A DNA stretch of 64,000 bases from Bradyrhizobium sp. BTAi1 (GCF_000015165.1 NC_009475.1:124001-188000); one strand, 5' to 3'; positions 53,261 to 63,004 are shown, numbered from the stretch's first letter. A program made the numbers and translations. Notes: generated from the sequence alone by a model not told the origin.

Positions 53261-53924
53261 GAATAAGGAACTCAAGCTTCGGCTTCAACTGGATAAGGTC
53301 CCACCCGAACTCGTGGTCAACGAGGACAATGGTGAGCCTTACCACGAGAGTACCTATCCCATTGCGTGTCGACGGCCCGAGCCGTCGCAATCTTCGGGTT
53401 TTTCGTGCGTGCGACAACGCGCGCCAGGCAATTGTCCGCGCGGAGCGACTGAAGGGCGAACTGATTAAGAACGTGGACAAGCTGTTCGCCTCCTTTCCTC
53501 TCGATGAGGAGAATAAGGCGCAGCGCGCTCGAACGGTCGATCAGCGCAAGCGCGCATTAGCGGAATGGCTGGATGCGCAGACCGCTCGCGACAGCACTGG
53601 GCATTCATACCGAAGCGCTCAGACTATCGTGAAGCACTACCGCGCCCGCAATGCGGCTGGCGCCAATTCCGGTATCGACAGGCTTGAATTGCAGGTGCGG
53701 AAGGAAGGCATGAGGAGCTGAATGCAGACCAGTAGGTCTCGTGTTGCAGGTGGAGGGGCTTCGGTCCTAATCATCCGACTCGTCGCATGGCGTACGACCA
53801 TTGAGAGCGTCGCAAAAAACCCGGTTCGTTCTGCCGCGGAACTTGGTCGCGACGGTTGGATTGTCTTCGAGCGGAGGTTTACTTTCCGAAAGCCCAGTTC
53901 GGCCCATTGATTGACCTCGTGCAC
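53261..53924. other. Region downstream of the conjugation operon, no intact gene
   Basis: A plus-strand frame continues to 53721 with a charged, helical C-terminal segment (AIVRAERLKGELIKNVDKLFASF...), but its upstream part shifts frame and no family is recognised. It may be a decayed plasmid gene. No terminator hairpin with a T-run was recognised before 53925. Confidence 0.4.
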
Positions 53925-55091
53925 TCAGCGTTCGCGCTCACGCATTCTCGCGCGATCACCAGTCTGAGCTGTCCGGATCTGCTTATCTCCTTTTGATGGA
54001 TGACGATCTCGCACCGGTTCCTTGATTGTTGCCCGCGCAAACGAATGCCCGTTTTCTAGATGCTGGGCGATGCGCTCCTTGGCGAAGGCCATGATGCTCT
54101 TGCGAACATTCTCATCGTTCGGCAGAGCGCGCGCGACAAGCTTGTTGATGACGACAAGCTGGGATTGGGCCGCGAGCAGGTCGGAATCATGCCCCGCCGC
54201 CGGCCGGTCTGCACGGCGTTCCTCCACAGTCACACTCCACATGTTGCGCCACATCTGGCGCCGTTCAATGCCAGCGATTCCTGTGGCGGCGTCTATGGAC
54301 TTTATCGCCCTGATGACGGGTTCGACACCATCCCTTCGCAGAGAGATGCGGTCGCCAGGCCTGGCCCCACTGTCTGCGACGTCAGTTACAACGCCGACGC
54401 CCCACACCCGATGTCGCCGGCCATCATCCAGTTCGATGGCTACGTAGGTTGACGGCTCCGCGTCGGGGCGGTTGCGATACGGGCCAAAACCGACCTCCAT
54501 CAGACGTCCGGAAACGCCCTTGTCGTAATCGAGCCTATCCGCCTGCAGAGGCCTATCGGAGGCCGAGCGAGCCTCTACATCAGTGGTCCGGGCCTGGGCC
54601 CGATCCCATGCGGCTCGTCGGTCGCCGAGCGTCTGGCGATCACGCTCGTTTGGCTGATAGCCCTGCACCTCTATTGCGCGCGCGCTAGCCTCGAGCCAGG
54701 CCTGGCGCCGGAACTCGACGGAGCCACGGACGTGTAGTGCCTCCCACTGGCGATGTTGTGCAACGCTGACCATGTCTCGGATCACTTCCGCGGCAGCTAT
54801 GCGGGTTACTAGGCGATCATCAGTGGCCTTGAACGCGAGGTACTCTTTCCGCTCATCGGCATAGAGCCGCGCTTCCCTGCCAGATCCATCCTTTTGGGAT
54901 TCAGTCCCCACCACGTAATATTTCCGACGGATTCGGTCCGGAAACGCACTATCGGTAACCTCCACCGGTGAAGGCTTGTTGGGGGCTGTAGTTGCGGTCT
55001 CGTCTTCCCCCTTTCCTCGGGCGGAAGCGCGCCCCGCGCGACGGTGCCGCTCCAGGCTGAATTCCCCACTCTCGTTATGCCCGTCGTTCAT
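53925..55091 (-). CDS. LPD7-domain conjugation-associated protein
   Basis: Start at the ATG at 55091, overlapping the virD4 end by 17 bp, with AGAAGGG upstream; 388 residues. A polar N terminus is followed by an LPD7-type domain (KYYVVG, ARLYADERKEYLAFKATDDRLVTRIAAAEVIRDMVSVAQHRQW). A later segment (GRLMEVGFGPYRNRP...YVAIELDDGRRHRVWGVGV, ARPGDRISLRR) resembles regions found at the C-terminal end of TraA/VirD2-type relaxases. No relaxase catalytic motif (HxDxxxPH-type or three-His) is seen, so it is an accessory protein or a split relaxase tail. Confidence 0.75.
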   Translation of the reverse strand: MNDGHNESGEFSLERHRRAGRASARGKGEDETATTAPNKPSPVEVTDSAFPDRIRRKYYVVGTESQKDGSGREARLYADERKEYLAFKATDDRLVTRIAAAEVIRDMVSVAQHRQWEALHVRGSVEFRRQAWLEASARAIEVQGYQPNERDRQTLGDRRAAWDRAQARTTDVEARSASDRPLQADRLDYDKGVSGRLMEVGFGPYRNRPDAEPSTYVAIELDDGRRHRVWGVGVVTDVADSGARPGDRISLRRDGVEPVIRAIKSIDAATGIAGIERRQMWRNMWSVTVEERRADRPAAGHDSDLLAAQSQLVVINKLVARALPNDENVRKSIMAFAKERIAQHLENGHSFARATIKEPVRDRHPSKGDKQIRTAQTGDRARMRERER

Positions 55092-57021
55092 GGCCCTCAC
55101 CCTTCTGCTTGCGGCCGGTCCGCCGCGACGGCGGAATGGCTTGAGCGTCGATGTAATTCAGGACCCAGGCTTTCATATCGTCTTCCGAGAGCCCTTCGAG
55201 ATCGACGTCCACATCCCCAAAATCGAAGGAGGCGTCGGCGGGGATTGTGGAGGGATCGGCCACCTCCTCGTCGGTCATCGGGCGAGACCGAAATGCCGCC
55301 CGGAGCTCAGCGACCGCGGAGCGAAGCTCTTTGATCTCGGCGTCGAGCAACGCATTCGAGCGACCGTTGGGCATTTCGGGGGTAGGCGCAGGCAACAGAC
55401 GCCGCAGGAAAGCCTTGTCTTCGTAATAGACGATCTTGTCAGCGATAATGGGCGGAATGCCGGTGCCGAGAATGAATGCCTTGGTTTTCGGAAGTAGCTT
55501 CAGCTCCTGCGGCAGCATCAGGGCGCGGCGGTGTTCAGAAATCGTTTCGCTGGTCGAGCGCATCGCCAGTCCTTTCGGTCCGCTGCGGCTGCGCGCTTTC
55601 ACGGTGTCGTAACCGATCCGCTCCGAAAGCTCATTGGCGACATCCTGTTCCTTCGGCGCAAAGACCACCTCGACGGCGTGGTTGGTCATGAAGTTGCGGG
55701 CTGTGTCAATTCCGTAGATTCCGCGTAGCTGGGCCGGACTCTGAATCACGGTCAGCAGGCGGATGCCATAACCGGCAATGAATGCCACTGATCTCGCCAG
55801 CACGTTGACATTGCCGAGCGCCGGAAATTCATCCAGCAAAAGCAGCACCTTGCGATTGAGCTTGGGGTTCTGTTCCGGCAGCTCGCGGGTATTGAGATCG
55901 ACCACCTGCTGGAAAAACAGATTCAGAAGTGGCGCCATGCGGTCGAGATTGTCAGGCGTCACGCCGAGATAGATCGACATCGGCTTTTGCCGCAGGTGCC
56001 GCAGATCGAAATCGTTGGTCGTTGTCGCAGCATCGATCCGAGGGTTGAGCCAGAGACCAAGCCTTGCCGTGACGGTCTTACGCACCGAGTTCATCGTGTT
56101 TTCGGACGCGGCGAGGAAATCATTCAATGCGGCAATGCAATGCCGCGACAATGGCGAAGAGCCAAACTTGCGAGCGGCGATGATCTTCTCAAAATGTGCC
56201 TTGAGATCGGGGGCAGCGGACAGCTGGTGCAGGATCTCGCCGATCGTCAATGACAATCCCGGCGTTTCCGCGACATAGCCGCCAATCGCCACGAAGGCCG
56301 AGCGTGCTGCCTCGAACCAGAACGGATCGCCCCGGGTCTCGGCCGGAAACAGCATGACGGCGATGCGCTGCAGATCGTCATAGAGGTCCGCGGGATCGCT
56401 GCGCACGTAGCCAAGCGGATTGTAGCGTGCGGTGCAACCGTGTTCCTCTAGCGGATCGAACAGATAGACCTCCTGCCCGTGGGCTGCGCGAAATCCTGCG
56501 GAGCGATCCCAGTTTTCCTTCTTCACATCCAGAACGACCACCGAATCTGGCCAATTCAGCAGGTTCGGAATGACGTAGCCGACCCCCTTCCCTGCCCTAG
56601 TCGGAGCGTAGACCAGGACGTGTTCCGATCCGCCGAAGCAGAGCAGTGCACCGTCCTTTCGTCCAAGTAGCACGCCTTGCTTAGATCGCAGGCCAGCGGC
56701 CTTGATCTCCCGCTCGGAGGCGAAACGCGCGCTGCCGTGAAGTGGGGAAGGACGGTGCCGAAAGATAGCACCGAGCAGGCCGAAAACGACGACCACGCCG
56801 ACGAGTGTTGACAGGGTTAGCCAGCGGTCGAAACGTGGGTCAGCGCCGTAGCGGGACCAGCCGGTGGCGATCTCTGACCAGTGCAGGCCACCATCGTGAA
56901 GCCTGAGCCCCAGCAGCAGGACGTTTGAGGCGACCAATAGGAATACCGCGCAAGCAGCGAGCGCGACCGCGAGGCCCTGCGCTGTCCTAACTGAGGTGGT
57001 CGCGTTTGCGAGCGGGGTCAT
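55075..57021 (-). CDS. virD4: Type IV coupling protein VirD4/TraG
   Basis: A 648-residue inner-membrane ATPase that links the relaxosome to the transfer channel. Two N-terminal helices (about residues 15-40 and 70-87), Walker A APTRAGKG (139-146), and Walker B region LLLLDEFPALG. The long C-terminal acidic tail (FDFGDVDVDLEGLSEDD) could bind substrate proteins. It overlaps virB11 by 35 bp and the LPD7 gene by 17 bp. Complete. Confidence 0.95.
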   Translation of the reverse strand: MTPLANATTSVRTAQGLAVALAACAVFLLVASNVLLLGLRLHDGGLHWSEIATGWSRYGADPRFDRWLTLSTLVGVVVVFGLLGAIFRHRPSPLHGSARFASEREIKAAGLRSKQGVLLGRKDGALLCFGGSEHVLVYAPTRAGKGVGYVIPNLLNWPDSVVVLDVKKENWDRSAGFRAAHGQEVYLFDPLEEHGCTARYNPLGYVRSDPADLYDDLQRIAVMLFPAETRGDPFWFEAARSAFVAIGGYVAETPGLSLTIGEILHQLSAAPDLKAHFEKIIAARKFGSSPLSRHCIAALNDFLAASENTMNSVRKTVTARLGLWLNPRIDAATTTNDFDLRHLRQKPMSIYLGVTPDNLDRMAPLLNLFFQQVVDLNTRELPEQNPKLNRKVLLLLDEFPALGNVNVLARSVAFIAGYGIRLLTVIQSPAQLRGIYGIDTARNFMTNHAVEVVFAPKEQDVANELSERIGYDTVKARSRSGPKGLAMRSTSETISEHRRALMLPQELKLLPKTKAFILGTGIPPIIADKIVYYEDKAFLRRLLPAPTPEMPNGRSNALLDAEIKELRSAVAELRAAFRSRPMTDEEVADPSTIPADASFDFGDVDVDLEGLSEDDMKAWVLNYIDAQAIPPSRRTGRKQKGEGHERRA

Positions 57022-58018
57022 AATATATCTCCGAAATGCGGTAGCGGCCGTTCCGCTTCTGCATCTGGATGACGACGTCGACGAGGAGCAGCAGGAGCGA
57101 GCGGATGTCGTCGCGATGAAGGTCTCGGCCTTCCGCGCTTTCCTTCACCAACAACGTCAGCTGCTCGAAGGCGAGCCGGGCACTGTCGGCATGAACGGTC
57201 GTGATCGATCCCGGATGGCCCGAGTTCACATTCCTCAGATAGAAGAATGCGGTCCCATCGCGCAGCTCTTGCAACAGAATGCGATCCGGCCGCATCCTCA
57301 GGCAGGACTCGAGGAGCTCGCGCGGTCCAATTTTAGCAACGCCCTGCCCGTCCTTGGCATAGAGCAGCCGCACGCAATTCTGATGAGGGATGACAAGCTC
57401 GGCGGTATCCTCAATTGTAATGAGCCGCTCTTGAGCCGGGATCGCCGCGATCAACGCCTTGGATAGCGTCGTCTTTCCCGAACCAGTCGCCCCGGAAACG
57501 ATGATGTTGCGACGAGTTTCCACGGCAAGCTGGAGGAAGTCGCGCCAGGCACCGGCTTCTTTCAGGGCCAGAAGCTGAGTCTCATCGGCAGTTAATCGGT
57601 CATTGGCGACACGGACCTCATCAAACAGTTTTGCGCGCTCGAAGGCCTCCAGTGTCATTGTCAAAGCCGACGGCTTGCGGATCGTAAGACTGACCATGCC
57701 GGCTGGCACGGCTGGTGGGACCACGATCTGGCAGCGCTCCTCCCCGATCAGAGTCGTCGACACCACGGGATGCTCCGGACTGATGTCCTGACGGGTGTGG
57801 CCGGCGGCCGCGGTTGCGAGGTGTGAGAGGTAGGCATGCGTCAGTGCTGGCGCTTCGTGCCGGGTCCAGCCGCCAGGACCTTCCACGAAAATTTCGCCAG
57901 GACGATTGACGACGATTTCGGTCAGGGACTTGTCCGCCAGGAATGGAGCCAGCGGCTCCAGGTAGCGCGCCAGCACGAGCCGACTGCCGTCGCGTTCGAT
58001 GGAGTGTACCGCACTCAC
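56987..58018 (-). CDS. virB11: Type IV secretion ATPase VirB11
   Basis: A 343-residue hexameric ATPase of the P-type DNA transfer system. Visible: N-terminal domain with EIVVNRPGEIFVEGPGGW, Walker A GATGSGKTT (176-184), TIEDTAEL, the His-box-like NSGHPGSITTVHAD and the closing ISEIYYDP. It overlaps virB10 by 4 bp at its start. Full length and intact. Confidence 0.96.
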   Translation of the reverse strand: MSAVHSIERDGSRLVLARYLEPLAPFLADKSLTEIVVNRPGEIFVEGPGGWTRHEAPALTHAYLSHLATAAAGHTRQDISPEHPVVSTTLIGEERCQIVVPPAVPAGMVSLTIRKPSALTMTLEAFERAKLFDEVRVANDRLTADETQLLALKEAGAWRDFLQLAVETRRNIIVSGATGSGKTTLSKALIAAIPAQERLITIEDTAELVIPHQNCVRLLYAKDGQGVAKIGPRELLESCLRMRPDRILLQELRDGTAFFYLRNVNSGHPGSITTVHADSARLAFEQLTLLVKESAEGRDLHRDDIRSLLLLLVDVVIQMQKRNGRYRISEIYYDPARKRDHLS

Positions 58019-59160
58019 TTTGTCACCACCGCCGGCGCCACGAGGCCTCCGGGAATGGTGCGGTCCAAAATCTGCGTGCGGGTCTCGATCCGGCGCAATT
58101 GATAGACCGAGGAGAAATCAACATCGCGCGCGACAAAGATATTGACGAGCTCGCCCTGATTCTTGTTCAGAGTCGGTGGAATGTTGATCGACTGCTCGAC
58201 GGCGATGCCGGCGGCGGTGTTGGTCGCTCCCGTGGTGTTGTTGATCTGGATCGAGCTGTCCTGCAGCTGCTGACGCCCGATTGAGGAGGCATCGCCAACG
58301 ATGGACAGCAGCAGCGCCGAGCCGAAGCGTTCAAAGAAGTGGGTGTCGATGTCGCCGTCGAAGCCAGCGCGGCCCAGCGCATCCGTGGCGGGCGAGGCCA
58401 GGGCCGCGATCACGCCTGTCGGCGTCTTTGCGCGGGTCCACAGCACGAAAAGGCGTTTTGAGCCGCGCCGCACATTACCGCGATATTCGCCCACGACCTG
58501 TGTGCCCTTTTCCATCAGTACGACGTTGCCGGAATCCGACATAACGTCTCGGATAACGACGCAGGAGACGAAGCCCGCCACGTCCGAGGACATCGCCGTC
58601 TCCAGCACGCACGGGATCGAGGTACCCTGGGTGATGAGCAGATTGCGGTTGGGCAGCCGCGCAGCGCGAACGCCCTCGATCGGCGTGGGTTTCAGCTTAT
58701 CGGCAAGGTCGTTGCGCGGCTCGCCCCGCCAAAACCCATAGGGATCAGAGGCGACACTTCCGGTCACGCTGTCGTGGGCTGCATGTCCCGCAGAACTCGG
58801 CCGATTGTATGCCAGCACTGGTGCGCGACGGGCGCTTTCCAGAAGCTGGTCGGAGGCGGGCGCGGGTGCAGCTGGTGTGGCTGCGACCGGCGCGGCTCCA
58901 ATAGAGGATGTGGTGATTGGTGCGGCCGGCGCTTCCGGGATGGGCTCGAACGCGGCCGCTTGGCGGATCACGAGCTTGCGGGCGGAATCGCTAACTGGCT
59001 TATCACCTTTCCAAGTCCCCCAGATGATCAGAGCGGCAAATGCGGTGAGCGCCAGCGCTCCGAAGCCGCGTTTGAGCATCGTCGCTCGAGCATTGTCGCC
59101 TCCTCCAACGGGCGTAATGCCACGGTCGCCGGCGATCGTCTCATCGTGATGTTCGGTCAT
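58015..59160 (-). CDS. virB10: Type IV secretion channel protein VirB10
   Basis: A 381-residue bitopic protein: one N-terminal membrane helix (about residues 33-50), a Pro/Ala/Thr-rich periplasmic spacer, and a C-terminal TrbI-like beta-barrel domain (LITQGTSIPCVLETAMSSDVAGFVSCVV, VVGEYRGNVRRGSKRLFVLW, DGDIDTHFFERFGSALLLSIV). It bridges both membranes in the core complex. It follows virB9 by 11 bp and overlaps virB11 by 4 bp. Confidence 0.96.
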   Translation of the reverse strand: MTEHHDETIAGDRGITPVGGGDNARATMLKRGFGALALTAFAALIIWGTWKGDKPVSDSARKLVIRQAAAFEPIPEAPAAPITTSSIGAAPVAATPAAPAPASDQLLESARRAPVLAYNRPSSAGHAAHDSVTGSVASDPYGFWRGEPRNDLADKLKPTPIEGVRAARLPNRNLLITQGTSIPCVLETAMSSDVAGFVSCVVIRDVMSDSGNVVLMEKGTQVVGEYRGNVRRGSKRLFVLWTRAKTPTGVIAALASPATDALGRAGFDGDIDTHFFERFGSALLLSIVGDASSIGRQQLQDSSIQINNTTGATNTAAGIAVEQSINIPPTLNKNQGELVNIFVARDVDFSSVYQLRRIETRTQILDRTIPGGLVAPAVVTK

Positions 59161-59171
59161 ATCGCGCTCGC

Positions 59172-60023
59172 CTATCGTGGCCTTGAGATTGGAGATGATT
59201 TCTTTGCCCGCCGCTCGATCGAGGGGCTTGTGGTATTGGTCCCAGGGTTAATCCCCACCGCATCGAACGCTTCGTTGAAAATGCAAAGGACGTTGTCGCC
59301 TTTGCGCAGCCGGAACTCCCGGGCCGTGGCATGAACCACCACGAGCTCGCCGCGGACATCCTTGGGCACCAGGCTTTCGGAGCCGTCGGAATTGATTAGG
59401 TAGATCGCGGGGATTTCACGGTTGCCCGCAAAGCGGAACGTGGTCTCCTTGCCGTCGTCGAAAACGGCTTCGGGCTCGAGGTCGACCGAGCCTTGTGCCG
59501 AAAACCGCCAGTTGCGTGCCCCATACGCATGATGCAGGTCAAAGGTCTGGTCTATCAGCGAGCCTTCCCGCTCCGCGCCACGGGCGGCCGCCTCCGCACG
59601 CCGACGCTCGATCTCGTCGCCGGGATAGGCGAAGCGGACGACGAAATAGCTGTCCGCCAGCGTCGTCTCGGCGATCGACAACTCGAACTGATACGAGCGC
59701 TTGCGGCCATCCGGGCGCGTGGTGACGACCTGCAGGTTGGTCGGCGGATGTTTTTCCCGCGGTTTGAGGAACAGGATCGAGCCCGCTGGTGCAACTTCCC
59801 ATGCGATCGCATCGCCAATCGCGACATGCGCGACCTCCTCATCGTCGGCAAACAACACCTGGGTGGATGCCCGAATCACGCCGTTGACCCGGACCACATT
59901 GGCCGGATCATAGGTCACGGTGCGCACCCGGGCGTCGTGTTGGCCTGGCGAGGGCTGTTGCAGCGCCAGCACCGGCCCTGCGAATCCCAGGGCAAAAATC
60001 AATAAGAGAACGAAGGATTTCAT
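59172..60023 (-). CDS. virB9: Type IV secretion outer-membrane core protein VirB9
   Basis: A 283-residue CagX/VirB9 protein with a signal peptide (to about VLALQQ). Characteristic segments are VRTVTYDPANVVRVNGV, EVAHVAIGDAIAWEVAP, LFLKPREKHPPTNLQVVT and the C-terminal PAIYLINSDGSESLVP with REFRLRKGDNVLCIFNEAF. It forms the outer-membrane ring with VirB7 and VirB10. It overlaps virB8 by 4 bp at its start. Confidence 0.95.
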   Translation of the reverse strand: MKSFVLLLIFALGFAGPVLALQQPSPGQHDARVRTVTYDPANVVRVNGVIRASTQVLFADDEEVAHVAIGDAIAWEVAPAGSILFLKPREKHPPTNLQVVTTRPDGRKRSYQFELSIAETTLADSYFVVRFAYPGDEIERRRAEAAARGAEREGSLIDQTFDLHHAYGARNWRFSAQGSVDLEPEAVFDDGKETTFRFAGNREIPAIYLINSDGSESLVPKDVRGELVVVHATAREFRLRKGDNVLCIFNEAFDAVGINPGTNTTSPSIERRAKKSSPISRPR

Positions 60024-60691
60024 GGCACGACCTCCGGATCGGCGCGATATTCCGAGACCACAAAGCCGAGCGGATTGATAAGACGGTCGGCGGAGGACAT
60101 TGGCGCGTTGGTATAGGAGAACGTCAGGGTGGAGACCCAGTGGGTGATGCGGGTTTCCTCGCCCTTGCGGCTCTCTTTCATGAAACGCACCGAGGCGACA
60201 TTGTCAGCTAGGAGCGAGATCGCCTTGATCCGTACTGTGGCGACCCCGAAACGGCCCTGAACGACTTGCGGGCTTTCCGGATTGGAGCCGCGATACCAGG
60301 CCGCAAAACGGGCCTGTTCGCCCTGCCCCGAGAGCAGCGAAATCGTCCGGAAGTTGGTTTCGGCTTCCGGATAGCTGTAGCCTTCGCGCGCGCGAACGTA
60401 GCGGCCAAGAAAATACTTGGTGACCGCTTCATCATAGCGCGCCGGCGTCGAAGTGAGGGCGGAGACGGTGTCCACAATCCCGGTCGCGTTATCGACCCGG
60501 ATGACGAACGGTTCGACCGTCTTCAGCGGCGCCAGCGCTGCGACCGCACTCAGTGAGGCGATCGCTAATGCGCAGGCACCCGCGGCAATCACCCATGCCG
60601 TTCTGCGCGAGCGATGGGCCGCCAGCAGCAGATCCTGCTCCCATCGACGCGCATTGTCGAAATAGGCTTTCAGGTCATCGTGACCGACCAT
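60020..60691 (-). CDS. virB8: Type IV secretion inner-membrane protein VirB8
   Basis: Start at the ATG at 60691, just past the lipoprotein stop; the longer upstream frame belongs to that gene. 223 residues: cytoplasmic N terminus (LKAYFDNARRWEQDLL), one helix (about 27-47), and a periplasmic NTF2-like domain (DEAVTKYFLGRYVRAREGYSYPEAETNF, FVVSEYRADPEV). VirB8 nucleates assembly of the machine. It overlaps virB9 by 4 bp. Confidence 0.95.
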   Translation of the reverse strand: MVGHDDLKAYFDNARRWEQDLLLAAHRSRRTAWVIAAGACALAIASLSAVAALAPLKTVEPFVIRVDNATGIVDTVSALTSTPARYDEAVTKYFLGRYVRAREGYSYPEAETNFRTISLLSGQGEQARFAAWYRGSNPESPQVVQGRFGVATVRIKAISLLADNVASVRFMKESRKGEETRITHWVSTLTFSYTNAPMSSADRLINPLGFVVSEYRADPEVVP

Positions 60692-60692
60692 C

Positions 60693-60992
60693 TCACGCCT
60701 CCTTGCCGCAAGGCCGGTAAGAGGCTGCAATGGCGGCCTGGTGGTCTGATGCAGCCAATCGCGTGGAGGGCGCTGCCGGGCTGGTCTCGCCTTTGCGGAT
60801 GACTGGTGCCGGCGCGGATGGCGGAGGTGCCGGCTCCGGTGTCGCCAATGGCGTACCTGTCTCCCAATCCCACAGCGAACGATTGAGCGGCCGCCGAGCC
60901 TGGCCATCACAAGATGGCGGTCCCTTTGACCAGCTTGCGCAGCCGCCAAGCTGAATTGCGATCATGCAAATAATGAATAGTCGACGCCACAT
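60693..60992 (-). CDS. Putative VirB7-like lipoprotein
   Basis: A 99-residue protein with a clear lipobox (QLGGC, Cys18) after a short hydrophobic signal, then a Pro/Ala-rich region. By position (between virB6 and virB8) it should be the VirB7 lipoprotein that stabilises VirB9 in the outer membrane, but it is longer than VirB7 (about 50 residues) and shares no obvious motif beyond the lipobox. It has extra cysteines (Cys28, Cys95) that could pair with VirB9. Confidence 0.75.
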   Translation of the reverse strand: MWRRLFIICMIAIQLGGCASWSKGPPSCDGQARRPLNRSLWDWETGTPLATPEPAPPPSAPAPVIRKGETSPAAPSTRLAASDHQAAIAASYRPCGKEA

Positions 60993-61041
60993 CGTTCTGA
61001 TGCCCCTGTCTGTCTTTCTCGTCTTTTGCCACGATCATTGC

Positions 61042-62028
61042 CTACGCCGCCGTGGTCCCCGGCGATTGGGTGCGGCGCATACTGCCGCCCTGCCGGCTGG
61101 CTCTCACCGCGGCGAGACCGCGGCTGGCCGACCAGCGGGCGCCGGCATATGCGCCACTGGCTGCCGCCGTGGCATTGGCAATCATTGGGCTCGTGACCAG
61201 CCGGCTGGCGAGCGAAGCGCCACCCCCGGCGAGACCTCCTGCGATGATCGGCAGTTGAAGCGCGATGTATCCGGACAGACCGAGCACCGCGCTGATGGCG
61301 ACCGCGGCCACCACCATCTCGCCGGCCGTGCCGGCGTTTGCCGCGAACCTGTCGATGAAGCCGCTAACGGTCGTCAACATCAGCCCGACCAGTGCGACCA
61401 CCAGCACCAGCAGGATCACGAAATTCGCGACCTGCCGAAGCCAGGCTTCCGTAAAGGGCCGCGTGGCCTCGAATAGTCCAAGTGCAATGAAGAGCGGCCC
61501 AAGCGCGATCACGACCCCCAGACCAACCTTGGCATAGAGCAGGATGGCAAACTGCAAGAAGGAGCCAACCGCCACGAAGACTAGGAGAATCGCGGCAATC
61601 AGTGCGGGCGCGATGTTGGTCAGTCCGGCTTGCTTGTAGATCCTATTTGCGACGTCAATTCCTTTGGTCAGAAGCTGATCGAACGGAACTCCGGAATTGG
61701 TATTCAGTCCGGCACCAGCCAATGCATTGCCAATCTCCTTCGGCAGCGAATCGAAGAACAGTCCCGTGACGTATTGCTGGAACGCGCTTGAATTGGTCGC
61801 TAGCAGCACGACGACCACGATCCGCATCGCCCGCCAGGCAAACTCCATGATGGGCTCGGAGATCGCGCCCCGCATCACCGCAAAACCGTAGAGGATGACA
61901 TAGAGCATCACGGCCGTGCGCAGCGGACCATCAATGTAGGAGGCAAGATTCGATACCGAGGTCGACACGAATGTCGTGATCGGCTGTTCGAACTCCTTCA
62001 GAAAGCTGTCAAAGACGTTTATGGCCAT
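61042..62028 (-). CDS. virB6: Type IV secretion polytopic membrane protein VirB6
   Basis: Start at the ATG at 62028 (MAINVFDSFLKEFEQP), 328 residues, with about six helices. The central SEPIMEFAWRAMRIVVVV and LYAKVGLGVVIALGPLFIALGLFEATRPF segments, with a conserved Trp, are typical of VirB6/TrbL. A glycine-rich C-terminal helix region (IIAGGLAGGGAS) follows. It forms the inner-membrane channel. The gene lies 11 bp after eexN. Confidence 0.93.
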   Translation of the reverse strand: MAINVFDSFLKEFEQPITTFVSTSVSNLASYIDGPLRTAVMLYVILYGFAVMRGAISEPIMEFAWRAMRIVVVVLLATNSSAFQQYVTGLFFDSLPKEIGNALAGAGLNTNSGVPFDQLLTKGIDVANRIYKQAGLTNIAPALIAAILLVFVAVGSFLQFAILLYAKVGLGVVIALGPLFIALGLFEATRPFTEAWLRQVANFVILLVLVVALVGLMLTTVSGFIDRFAANAGTAGEMVVAAVAISAVLGLSGYIALQLPIIAGGLAGGGASLASRLVTSPMIANATAAASGAYAGARWSASRGLAAVRASRQGGSMRRTQSPGTTAA

Positions 62029-62039
62029 CGCGGCGATCC

Positions 62040-62285
62040 TTACTTCAGGGCGTCTTCCATCTCTTGGACGGTGATCTTGTTGCGGGCTTCGTTGGCATTG
62101 ATGCAGTTCGGCGTCTTTGCGAACTCGCCGGGATTGTCGCCGCACGTATTGAGAGCCGCCGCAAGCTCGTCCCGATGGTCGAGATACCAGCCGACTGTTT
62201 TCGTCTGCTCACTCTTGTTGGCCTCATTGCAGCCCGTAAGGACAGCAGTAAGTCCGATTAGCAAGATGGATGCCTTCAGCTTCAT
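62040..62285 (-). CDS. eexN: Entry-exclusion lipoprotein EexN
   Basis: An 81-residue lipoprotein with lipobox LTGC (Cys19) and the EexN pattern KTVGWYLDHRDELAAALNTCGDNPGE, with paired cysteines and a short helical C terminus. EexN blocks uptake of the same element by a cell that already carries it. Its ATG overlaps the virB5 stop (ATGA), and virB6 follows 11 bp later. Typical position in P-type conjugation operons. Confidence 0.9.
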   Translation of the reverse strand: MKLKASILLIGLTAVLTGCNEANKSEQTKTVGWYLDHRDELAAALNTCGDNPGEFAKTPNCINANEARNKITVQEMEDALK

Positions 62286-63004
62286 TCCAGCGCCGCCTTC
62301 ATTTCATCAATCAGTTGTTGTTGTTTTTCGCGCTCCCGCTGTCCGTCCATGTCGGTGCGGGCCTGCTGGATCATCGCAAGACCCTGCATCCGGAGCACAT
62401 CGTTCTGCAGCAGCGCCTGTTCGGCCTGCAGCCGCGCTGACAAATCGAGAGTCTCCTTGACGTCGGTCGCAGAGCTGATGCGGGTTCTCAATTCTTCGAG
62501 CGCATCGATACGCTGCGAGGCGGTGTCGTAGACCGCCTGGCCCATGGAGTGCTTGGCGCCGGTCTGCCGCGCGATCCGGTCGAGCTCGCTCTGGTAATAC
62601 GAATTGCCGCTGTTGCCGGCATACGCGCGGTTCTGCGAAAGGTACTGGTTCATCGCGTCGGCGAAGTTGCCGCCACCCTGCCCCGCCACGAGACGTTCGA
62701 TGTCAGAGAACTGTTGGGGCAGGACTTTCCGGAACTGGGGCGTGTTTAGCAGCGCGCCGATGTCGTTGGCGTTGGTCCGCTTGTTGAAGCTGTCATAGAG
62801 CTGCTTGGCCTGGTTCAATTGATCTTGCGCCACCTTGAGCTGGGACGTCAGGGTATCGACCTGCTTCTTCAGCTCCGTCAGTTGCTCAAATTGCCGCGCA
62901 TAGACGCTAGGATCGAACACAATCTCCGCTCCTGCAGGTGATGCCATCAGGAAGATCATGACCGGCACGAACGGGAGAATCCCCGGCATACGTTGAACCG
63001 TCAT
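62282..63004 (-). CDS. virB5: Type IV secretion minor pilin VirB5
   Basis: Start at the ATG at 63004 (MTVQRMPG), which overlaps the virB4 stop (ATGA); 240 residues. Signal peptide to about AGAEI, then a long helical protein with coiled coil (FEQLTELKKQVDTLTSQLKVAQDQLNQAKQLY), GQGGGNFADAMNQYLSQNRAYAGN, and a charged C-terminal helix. It belongs to the VirB5/TrbJ class and sits at the pilus tip. Confidence 0.92.
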   Translation of the reverse strand: MTVQRMPGILPFVPVMIFLMASPAGAEIVFDPSVYARQFEQLTELKKQVDTLTSQLKVAQDQLNQAKQLYDSFNKRTNANDIGALLNTPQFRKVLPQQFSDIERLVAGQGGGNFADAMNQYLSQNRAYAGNSGNSYYQSELDRIARQTGAKHSMGQAVYDTASQRIDALEELRTRISSATDVKETLDLSARLQAEQALLQNDVLRMQGLAMIQQARTDMDGQREREKQQQLIDEMKAALE

